Source: an uncultured Gammaproteobacteria bacterium
Lineage (GTDB): Bacteria; Pseudomonadota; Gammaproteobacteria; Arenicellales; CALHMG01
Assembly: GCA_938034705.1 (NCBI GenBank)
Contig: CALHMG010000186.1
Location: 69,110 to 105,854 of the forward strand
Direction of reading: 5' to 3'
Length of the DNA: 36,745 nt
Below, in pieces: positions 8,184-14,890 of this stretch. Position 1 is the first letter of the stretch. Each line of letters opens with the position of its first letter. The translations under genes were made by a program, and so were the position numbers. Under the pieces are notes generated by a model, which saw only the letters and a program-made list of their open reading frames with translations, made no database searches and was not told where the DNA came from.

Positions 8184-8639
8184 TTATCTTTTCTGGCGCA
8201 CATAAAGTGTTCGCGTGACGCGCGCTATCACCACGTCGGACTCATCGATGATGTCCGTTGAGATGTCTTCAAGATACTTTTGGCCATCGCTGGTGCCCGT
8301 ACGGATACGGTCGACCAGCGCATCGTCAATCTGAAATTCGGCACGCACATGACTCTTGCCGGGTTTGAGGTATTCGATGGAGCCCTTCTGGTCCCACACC
8401 CAGTATTGACGATCGAGTACGTTCAGCAGCATTACGGCATAAAACGCATCCGTCATACTGTAGAGCGATCCGCCGAAGTGCGTGCCGACAAAATTGCGGT
8501 TGTACCAGCGTAACTTCATCTGGACTCGAGCTTCGCGCCAGTCTTCGCTCATATAGGTACAGCGAATACCCGCACCAAGATATGGCGGCCACAAATTGAC
8601 GCCAAAGCGAAATACTCGAGGGGATACGTTCAGCGCCAT
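8184..8639 (-). CDS. DUF4442 hotdog-fold thioesterase-like protein
   Basis: A 151-residue soluble protein of the DUF4442 family, related to PaaI/YiiD hotdog thioesterases. Recognisable stretches are NLWPPYLGAGI, WYNRNFVGTHFGGSLYSM (hotdog helix region with GTHFGGS) and KGSIEYLKPGKSHV. The family is thought to act on acyl-thioesters, but the substrate is not known. It lies downstream of the DAHP synthase on the same strand, 136 bases away, with a perfect palindrome (8684-8701) between. It converges with aroE, with 14 bases between the stops. Confidence 0.82.
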   Translation of the reverse strand: MALNVSPRVFRFGVNLWPPYLGAGIRCTYMSEDWREARVQMKLRWYNRNFVGTHFGGSLYSMTDAFYAVMLLNVLDRQYWVWDQKGSIEYLKPGKSHVRAEFQIDDALVDRIRTGTSDGQKYLEDISTDIIDESDVVIARVTRTLYVRQKR

Positions 8640-8683
8640 AAATTTAACCCGGTTCGACGATCACAGCTTGCCCGCTCTCCGGG

Positions 8684-8701
8684 GTTCACAAGCTTGTGAA
8701 C
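8684..8701. promoter_or_regulatory. Perfect 18-bp palindrome upstream of the DUF4442 gene
   Basis: GTTCACAAGCTTGTGAAC is fully self-complementary. It begins 45 bases before the DUF4442 start codon. On the plus strand it is followed at once by TTTTT (8702-8706), so it could also act as an intrinsic terminator for plus-strand transcripts running past aroE. Read on the minus strand there is no T run, so it would not terminate the DAHP synthase mRNA. An operator for a dimeric repressor and a terminator are both possible. Confidence 0.5.
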
Positions 8702-8729
8702 TTTTTCAGTATCATCGAACGCCGTTTGC

Positions 8730-8752
8730 GCCTGAATCGCGAAGGTTCAGGC
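8730..8752 (-). terminator. Hairpin downstream of the DAHP synthase gene
   Basis: GCCTGAA (8730-8736) pairs with TTCAGGC (8746-8752) over a 9-base loop. It begins 24 bases beyond the stop of the minus-strand DAHP synthase. There is no T tract, so termination is uncertain; it may only stabilise the 3' end. Confidence 0.3.
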
Positions 8753-8775
8753 ACACGGTTGCTGCCCTTTCGACT

Positions 8776-10158
8776 TTATGAAGGCTTGAGCTGATCGGCG
8801 ATAAGAAACGCGAGTTCAATGCTCTGACTTGCGTTGAGTCTTGGATCGCAATGGGTATGGTAGCGATCGGCCAGGTCTTCATCGCGAATCGCGTGAGCGC
8901 CACCGATACATTCGGTCACGTCTTGACCCGTCATCTCAACGTGTATTCCACCTGCGATCGTACCTTCGGCATCGTGGGCTTCGAAGAACTCACGAACCTC
9001 CTGCATGATGCGTTCAAACGGTCGAGTTTTGTATCCGCTCTCGGCTTTGATGACGTTGCCGTGCATAGGATCGCAGGACCAGACAACGTTTCGCCCTTCT
9101 GCTTTGACCGCGCGCAGCAGTTTGGGCAGGTGTTCGTGAACCTTGCCCGCGCCCTGGCGGCTGATGACCGTCAGTCGACCGGCTTCGTTTTCCGGATTGA
9201 GAATATCGATCAGACGAAGCAGTTCATCCGGAGAGATCGAAGGGCCAGCCTTGATGCCGATGGGGTTTTTGACACCGCGCAGGAACTCAACATGTGCGCT
9301 GTCGAGCTGACGGGTGCGGTCACCAATCCACAGCAGGTGTGCAGAGGTGTCGTACCAGTCGCCGGACGTCGAGTCGATCCGCGTCATCGCCTGCTCGTAG
9401 CGCAGCAGCAGCGCTTCGTGAGAGGTGAAAAAACTGGTCTTGTGCAGCTGGGGTGAAGACTCGGCATCGATGCCGCACGCGCGCATGAACTCCAGAGCCG
9501 AGCCAATATTCTCGGCCATCGCCTGATAGCGTGCGCCCTGGGGGCTGTCCGCCACAAAATCCATGTTCCAGCGGTGGACCTGATTCAGGTCTGCGTAACC
9601 ACCCTGGGCGAATGCACGTAACAGATTCAGTGTCGATGCAGCCTGTGAGTAGGCCTGCAGCATGCGCTCGGGGTTAGGGTCTCGATCCTTCTTTGAAAAG
9701 TCGATGCCGTTAATAATGTCGCCGTGGTAGCTGGTGAGCTCGACCTCGTCCTTGGTTTCGGTTGGCGCCGAGCGAGGCTTGGCAAACTGCCCCGCCATGC
9801 GTCCGACCTTGATGACGGGCTTTTTTGCCGCATAGGTCATGACAACCGCCATTTGCAGCAGCACCCTGAAGGTGTCGCGGATTTTGTCGGGATGAAATTC
9901 CGCAAAGCTCTCTGCGCAGTCACCACCCTGCAACAGAAATGCGTCACCCGTGACGGCGTCCGCCAGCTTCGATTTCAGGTCGCGGGCTTCGCCTGCGAAC
10001 ACCAGAGGCGGGAAAGTACTGAGCTGATCAATCACCGTGTCCAGCGCGGCCTCATCCGGATACGTCGGTATCTGGCGGATTGAACTCTTGCGCCAACTGG
10101 TTGGAGACCAGTCGTCAGCGTTGGAAGAAGATGAGGCGTGAATAGACGTCGGGCACAT
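8776..10158 (-). CDS. 3-deoxy-7-phosphoheptulonate synthase, class II
   Basis: A 460-residue class II (plant-type) DAHP synthase, which condenses phosphoenolpyruvate and erythrose 4-phosphate in the first step of the shikimate pathway. Motifs in order are WSPTSWR near the N-terminus, [61 protein letters not shown], and the C-terminal [18 protein letters not shown] with [14 protein letters not shown]. Length matches the class II family and differs from the roughly 350-residue AroF/G/H enzymes of E. coli. The Ser-rich first 15 residues are not conserved. It is not in an operon with aroE, but both lie within 3 kb. Confidence 0.95.
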   Translation of the reverse strand: MCPTSIHASSSSNADDWSPTSWRKSSIRQIPTYPDEAALDTVIDQLSTFPPLVFAGEARDLKSKLADAVTGDAFLLQGGDCAESFAEFHPDKIRDTFRVLLQMAVVMTYAAKKPVIKVGRMAGQFAKPRSAPTETKDEVELTSYHGDIINGIDFSKKDRDPNPERMLQAYSQAASTLNLLRAFAQGGYADLNQVHRWNMDFVADSPQGARYQAMAENIGSALEFMRACGIDAESSPQLHKTSFFTSHEALLLRYEQAMTRIDSTSGDWYDTSAHLLWIGDRTRQLDSAHVEFLRGVKNPIGIKAGPSISPDELLRLIDILNPENEAGRLTVISRQGAGKVHEHLPKLLRAVKAEGRNVVWSCDPMHGNVIKAESGYKTRPFERIMQEVREFFEAHDAEGTIAGGIHVEMTGQDVTECIGGAHAIRDEDLADRYHTHCDPRLNASQSIELAFLIADQLKPS

Positions 10159-10375
10159 AGTCAGGATGTTCTTGGGCTGATCTGGGTGATTAATAAAGCG
10201 CCACTTGGGAGCGCTGCGAATCCGCAGGCGCAGCAGGTTGGCCGCAGTACGGCCAGTAATGATAGCTACGGGCTGCGAGAAAAACGACCTTAATCAGTGA
10301 TATCCGAGCGATATTTCGCCCTGATTCCCTTTTTCGACAGGGTTTTCACCACGGGGCATTCGCGAATGGCCCGGA

Positions 10376-11725
10376 CTAGCGCATGGTGACGAGCTCTTCC
10401 CCTGCGGTCGGGTGGATCGCCACGGTGCGATCAAAGTCAGCTTTGGTGGCACCCATCCGAACCGCAACCGCAAAGCCCTGGATGATTTCGTCTGCCGCTT
10501 CACCCACAACATGACAGCCGATGACTTTCTCCTCGGGGCCAAGACAGATGAGTTTGCACACCGTTGGCTGCTTTCGTTCCAGCACCGCGAAATACATATT
10601 GACGAAGCGACTGCGGTAAACCTTGACCGCATCACCATGTTCCGCGCGGGCCTGCTCCTCGCTCACACCGACCGTACCGATCGGGGGATGGGTGAAGATT
10701 ACGGTTGCGATATTTTCGTACTCGAGTCGAGCATCACTTTGTTTGTCGAACAGTCGATCAGACAGCTTGCGTCCCGCCGCAATCGCAACGGGGGTGAGCG
10801 CGTCGCGACCGGTGACGTCGCCTACCGCATGCACGTTCGCAACGTTGGTGTTCTGAAAGTCGTCGGTGGGGATAAAACCCCGGGCGTCTGTTTTGATACC
10901 GGTTTGCTCCAGACCAAGATCCTCGGTTGCCGGCGCGCGACCGATGGCCCAGATCAGACAGTCATAGCCCGCCAGCGTGTCGCCGGCGTCGGTCGTCAGC
11001 GTCAGTGACCCGTCGCCCTGTTTTTCGATGGCGGTGAGCTGAGTCTGGCGCCGCAGGTCCATGCCCATCTCGGCCATGTTTTCCATCACCACTTCCTGGA
11101 GGTCGCTGTCGAAGCTGCGCAGGACAGAGTCCTTGCGCAGAAACAGCGAAACGTCCGAGCCGAGTCCCTGCAGCACGCCGGCGAGTTCCGCGGCGATGTA
11201 GCCGGCGCCCACTACCGCGACCTTCGCCGGCCTGTCCTCGAGTTCAAAAAAGCCGTCAGAGGAGATTCCGTGCTCTGCACCCGGGATATCGGGCCAGGTC
11301 GGGAAACCACCTGTCGCGATGAGGATGTGGTCGGCGGTATAGCGCTCTCCTCCCGCTTCGACCGTTTTATCATCGACAAATCGTGCGCGTGCGTTGACCT
11401 GTTCTACTTTCGAGTTGGCGAGATTGCGGTCGTAGATTCCGTTGAGTCGCGTTATGTACGCGTCACGTCTGGACTTCAAGTCGGGCCAGCTGAAACCGTT
11501 GACGGTCACGTCGAAGCCGTAACCTTTCGCGTCGTGCAAAAATTCGGCAATTCGCGACGTGCTCCACATAACCTTTTTGGGTACGCAGCCGACGTTGACG
11601 CAGGTGCCGCCAATCGCGCCGTCTTCGAAAAGCACAACCGATGCGCCGTATTCGGCCGCCCGTCGGGCGGATGCGATTCCACCACTGCCACCGCCAATTA
11701 CCAGATAGTTGAAATGTTTTGCCAT
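10376..11725 (-). CDS. gor: Glutathione-disulfide reductase
   Basis: A 449-residue FAD- and NADPH-dependent cytosolic reductase. The FAD motif GGGSGG is at 11-16, the redox-active disulfide CVNVGC is Cys42/Cys47, and the NADPH motif GAGYIA is followed by FLRKDSVLR, whose arginines favour NADPH over NADH. The dimer-interface catalytic pair is in HPTAGEE (His438, Glu443). FEDGAIGGTCVNVGC and GRAPATEDLGLE also fit Gor rather than dihydrolipoamide dehydrogenase. It is divergent from the M3 peptidase gene, with a large inverted repeat (11765-11799) in the 132-base region between. Confidence 0.94.
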   Translation of the reverse strand: MAKHFNYLVIGGGSGGIASARRAAEYGASVVLFEDGAIGGTCVNVGCVPKKVMWSTSRIAEFLHDAKGYGFDVTVNGFSWPDLKSRRDAYITRLNGIYDRNLANSKVEQVNARARFVDDKTVEAGGERYTADHILIATGGFPTWPDIPGAEHGISSDGFFELEDRPAKVAVVGAGYIAAELAGVLQGLGSDVSLFLRKDSVLRSFDSDLQEVVMENMAEMGMDLRRQTQLTAIEKQGDGSLTLTTDAGDTLAGYDCLIWAIGRAPATEDLGLEQTGIKTDARGFIPTDDFQNTNVANVHAVGDVTGRDALTPVAIAAGRKLSDRLFDKQSDARLEYENIATVIFTHPPIGTVGVSEEQARAEHGDAVKVYRSRFVNMYFAVLERKQPTVCKLICLGPEEKVIGCHVVGEAADEIIQGFAVAVRMGATKADFDRTVAIHPTAGEELVTMR

Positions 11726-11764
11726 GATGATTTAGAAGTTACTCAATCGGATGCACAATGCGCC

Positions 11765-11799
11765 TAGACTTGTCAGGTCTGACTCAGACCCCAAGTCTA
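11765..11799. promoter_or_regulatory. Nested inverted repeat between gor and the M3 peptidase gene
   Basis: TAGACTTG (11765-11772) pairs with CAAGTCTA (11792-11799). Inside it, GGTCTG (11776-11781) pairs with CAGACC (11785-11790) over a 3-base loop. The structure sits 40 bases from the gor start codon and 59 from the peptidase start, so it could control both. The core GGTCTGAC also occurs in the intergenic region near 33513, which leaves open that it is a dispersed REP-like sequence. Confidence 0.5.
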
Positions 11800-11857
11800 C
11801 ATCAAGCCACAAGCCCTTTAATCTTCCAGAACTGTCGAACAGGAACCCGAACGATCG

Positions 11858-12349
11858 ATGAGCACGACCAAAGCCAAGACGCGCAAAAAAGCCGCCAAAA
11901 AAGTTACCAGAAAATCCAGCAAGAAAGCATCGAAGAAGGTTCAGAAGAAATCGACATCGAAAAAAACCAAAAAGAAGGCGGCCCGCAAGACGACGCGTAA
12001 AGCCGCAAAAAAGACTGCCAAAAAGTCAGCGAAGAAAGTAGCGAAGAAAGCAGCGAAGAAAGTTACGCGCAAAAAGACGACCAGAAAGTCCGCCAAAAAG
12101 TCGACGACAAAAAAGGCGACGCGCAAGACCGCCAAGAAGTCCACCGCGAAAAAATCCGCTCGCAAGGTAACGAAGAAAACAGCGTCAAAGACCGCCGGCA
12201 AGACTGCAAAGAAAACCACACGCAAGGTCGCAAAAAAGACTGCCAAAAAGACGGCTGCAAAAAAGGTCACGCGCAAAGTTGCAAAAAAGGCGACTGCCAA
12301 AAAGACCGCCGGCAAAAAATCAGCAAACCGCAAGACACCATCCGGTGCT
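11858..12349 (+). repeat. Low-complexity Lys/Ala/Thr/Arg coding repeat
   Basis: A-rich, imperfectly repeated DNA (units such as GCGAAGAAA and GCCAAAAAG) encoding the basic tail of the peptidase. The repeats are short, degenerate and in frame, with both AAA and AAG lysine codons. This suggests selection on the protein rather than recent slippage alone. Antisense frames through this stretch give long false open frames. Confidence 0.85.
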
Positions 12350-14386
12350 AATCCGCTGCTCGCCGCGGGCCTCGCTGATTTTGCCAAGATCAAACCCGCA
12401 CATGTGATCCCGGCTCTCGATGCTGTGCTCAAAGAGGGTCGAGCGCTGATCAAGACTCTGGAGAAAATTGATCGACCCACGTGGGACAATTTTTGTGCGC
12501 CGCTTGAAGATCTCGACGACCGTCTCTCCCGGATGTGGGCGCCCGTTTCACATCTCAACGCCGTCAGGGATTCTGAAGCGCTACGCAAGGCGTATGAGGA
12601 GGCGTTGCCCAAGCTGACCGAATGGTCGACCCAGATTGGTCAGAACGAAAAACTGGCAACCGCGTATCGAAAGGTCTCCGAAGGCCGGGAATTCAACAGC
12701 CTCAGCGTCGCCCAGAAGCGCATCGTGACAAACGCCATTCGTGATTTCCGACTGTCAGGTGTCGATCTGCCAAAAGATGACAAGGCTCGCTACATGGAGC
12801 TCAGTCAGGAACTGTCTTCACTGAGTAACGAATTTTCCAAGAACGTACTCGACGCTACGCATGGCTGGCACATGGACGTTGATGATGAGTCGCGTCTCGC
12901 AGGCCTGCCCCAGTCGGCGCTTGATCTTGCCCGGCAGACGGCGGAGCAAAATGGCGTGGAAGGTTGGCGCTTCACGCTCGACTATCCGTCTTTTGGTCCA
13001 ATGGTGACCTATTGCGATGACCCGAAGCTGCGTCGGGAGATGTATGAAGCTTATGTCACTCGCGCCAGTGACCAGGGTCCCAATGCGGGCGAATGGGATA
13101 ACACCGAGATCATCCGCAAGATTCTCGGGCTGCGTCAGGAGATGGCCAAGCTCGTTGGGTTTGAAAACTATGCCGAGTATTCCCTGGCGACAAAGATGGC
13201 CGGCAGCTCGCGTGAAGTGGTGTCATTTATTCGGGATCTCGCAGCCAAGTCTCACAGTCAGGCGAAGAAAGAGTTCGAGGAAATATCCGAATTCGCGACC
13301 CAGGAGTTTGGCAAGCTGGTGCTGAACGCGTGGGATCTCGGCTACTACGCCGAAAAACTTCGCGAGCAGCGATACGCGTTTACGGATGAAGAGGTGAAGC
13401 CGTATTTCCCGGTCGACAAAGTCCTCAACGGCATGTTTGAAATCGTTGGCCGTCTGTTCGGAATCAAAGTCAGGGCCGCCGATGGCGCATCGACGTGGCA
13501 TGAGGACGTGCAGTTTTTTGAAATTCTTGATGAAGACAACAGCGTGCTCGCCAATTTTTATGTGGACCTTTATGCGCGTGAGAAAAAGCGCGGTGGTGCG
13601 TGGATGGCCGGCGCGCTTGGCCGGTACCGACATGCCGAAGGCCTGCAGAAGCCGGTTGCGTTTTTGACCTGCAATTTCTCGCCCCCGGTAGGCAACAAAC
13701 CAGCGCTGCTGACTCATGGTGAAGTGACGACGCTGTTTCACGAGTTTGGACACGGACTCCATCACACCCTGACAAAGATTGATCACCTTGGGGTTTCAGG
13801 AATTTCGGGTGTTGCCTGGGACGCGGTGGAACTCCCGAGCCAGTTTCTCGAAAACTGGTGCTGGGAAAGCGAAGCACTGGCGCTCATTTCCGGACACTAC
13901 AAGACGGGCAAGGCGCTGCCGAAAAAGCTTCTGGAGAAGATGCGAGCCGCACGCAACTATCAGGCTGCGATGCAGATGGTTCGACAGCTCGAGTTTTCGC
14001 TTTTCGATATGCAACTGCATGCGAGCTACAACCCGAGCGGTAAAAAGAGCGTGCAGAGCGTGCTTGATGATGTTCGCAAGGAAGTTGCGGTTGTGCCTGC
14101 TCCGGATTTCAATCGGTTTCAGAACGGGTTTGGCCACATCTTTGCTGGCGGCTATGCGGCGGGCTACTACAGCTACAAGTGGGCCGAGGTCCTGTCGGCC
14201 GATGCGTACAGTCGATTTGAAGAAAACGGAATTTTCGACAAAAAGACCGGTACGGAATTTCGACAGACCATTCTTGAAAAAGGTGGGTCTGAAGATCCGA
14301 TGGATCTGTTCGTGGCCTTTCGTGGGCGCAAGCCAACGGTCGATGCGCTGCTGCGCCATTCCGGGCTGACGCAAACCGGCGCGTAA
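11858..14386 (+). CDS. prlC: Oligopeptidase A (M3) with a histone H1-like N-terminal tail
   Basis: An 842-residue fusion. Residues 1-164 consist almost only of Lys, Ala, Thr, Arg, Ser and Val in short AKK/TRK/TAKK repeats, like AlgP or bacterial H1-like proteins. From NPLLAAG (165) the rest, 678 residues, matches oligopeptidase A over its whole length. It contains WAPVSHLNAV, VTYCDD, ASDQGPNAGEWDN and the zinc site HEFGH (628-632), with the third ligand Glu658 in DAVELPSQFLENW. E. coli OpdA is about the same length as this second part. It degrades oligopeptides, including signal peptides, in the cytosol. No ATG, GTG or TTG occurs near the domain boundary, so the tail cannot be removed by choosing another start. 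The tail may bind nucleic acid; that is inference. Confidence 0.9.
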   Translation: MSTTKAKTRKKAAKKVTRKSSKKASKKVQKKSTSKKTKKKAARKTTRKAAKKTAKKSAKKVAKKAAKKVTRKKTTRKSAKKSTTKKATRKTAKKSTAKKSARKVTKKTASKTAGKTAKKTTRKVAKKTAKKTAAKKVTRKVAKKATAKKTAGKKSANRKTPSGANPLLAAGLADFAKIKPAHVIPALDAVLKEGRALIKTLEKIDRPTWDNFCAPLEDLDDRLSRMWAPVSHLNAVRDSEALRKAYEEALPKLTEWSTQIGQNEKLATAYRKVSEGREFNSLSVAQKRIVTNAIRDFRLSGVDLPKDDKARYMELSQELSSLSNEFSKNVLDATHGWHMDVDDESRLAGLPQSALDLARQTAEQNGVEGWRFTLDYPSFGPMVTYCDDPKLRREMYEAYVTRASDQGPNAGEWDNTEIIRKILGLRQEMAKLVGFENYAEYSLATKMAGSSREVVSFIRDLAAKSHSQAKKEFEEISEFATQEFGKLVLNAWDLGYYAEKLREQRYAFTDEEVKPYFPVDKVLNGMFEIVGRLFGIKVRAADGASTWHEDVQFFEILDEDNSVLANFYVDLYAREKKRGGAWMAGALGRYRHAEGLQKPVAFLTCNFSPPVGNKPALLTHGEVTTLFHEFGHGLHHTLTKIDHLGVSGISGVAWDAVELPSQFLENWCWESEALALISGHYKTGKALPKKLLEKMRAARNYQAAMQMVRQLEFSLFDMQLHASYNPSGKKSVQSVLDDVRKEVAVVPAPDFNRFQNGFGHIFAGGYAAGYYSYKWAEVLSADAYSRFEENGIFDKKTGTEFRQTILEKGGSEDPMDLFVAFRGRKPTVDALLRHSGLTQTGA

Positions 14387-14890
14387 CGGGCGGACTTTCG
14401 TTCCAACACGCACTCCACCACGGGCGTCAGTGAATTGACGTCCGTGGTGAGTGACGAACACCCGGTGTGGTTGCGTAGTTGGTTTCCCCCGGCCGCGCAC
14501 GCAGGCTTCGAGCCGCCCTGACGACGACGTGCTCGCCGGTTTCTGCTTCGAAGCTCACGAAAAACCGAGGCGCTCGCACGCAACTGAGTCATGCGCTGTA
14601 CTTGTGTTGCGACACTGCGGCGCCGAGCGACTACGGCTTACTGATTGATAATGCTGGCCTTAACAAAGCGCTTTGGTCGAGGTGTGTCGATGGTGCGACA
14701 CTGCGCAGGCCAGACGCGATCTTTTACCAGATTATCGTGAGCTTTTCATAGAAGAACAGTAGTATTCGGCCGACCAGAGGTTTTTCAAGCTCTGGCAGGC
14801 TGCCCGGTAGGGAGGAAGTACGAGGCAGCGATTACAAACCGCACGGATGCCGGGTTTGAGCCTCACGTGTGGAACATAAAAGGAGCTGCT
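14387..14890. other. 504-base region without a gene (peptidase to FG-GAP protein)
   Basis: No convincing coding sequence in any frame. The left end holds a strong hairpin (14411-14453). A 12-base direct repeat TGCGACACTGCG occurs at 14608-14619 and 14694-14705. Near the right end, CCAGAG (14774-14779) pairs with CTCTGG (14790-14795). The sequence after it is rich in short complementary segments and leads to AGGAG before the ATG at 14891. The right part may be a structured leader of the secreted protein, but it matches no riboswitch I can recognise. Confidence 0.5.
14411..14453 (+). terminator. Strong hairpin after the M3 peptidase gene
   Basis: CACCACGGGCGTCA (14416-14429) pairs with TGACGTCCGTGGTG (14436-14449) with one G-U pair and a 6-base loop. 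CACT and AGTG extend the stem across a one-base bulge. It starts 25 bases after the stop codon. There is no T tract, so it may be a factor-dependent or 3'-end-protecting hairpin. Confidence 0.55.

Noticed and set aside
11941..12612. A long minus-strand frame rich in Phe, Ala and Val that looks like a membrane protein
   Set aside because: It is the reverse of the Lys-rich repeat; AAG/AAA codons read backwards give CTT/TTT. It has no independent support.
14770..14890. A possible c-di-GMP or other riboswitch before the FG-GAP gene
   Set aside because: The conserved bases of the known classes are not present in order.
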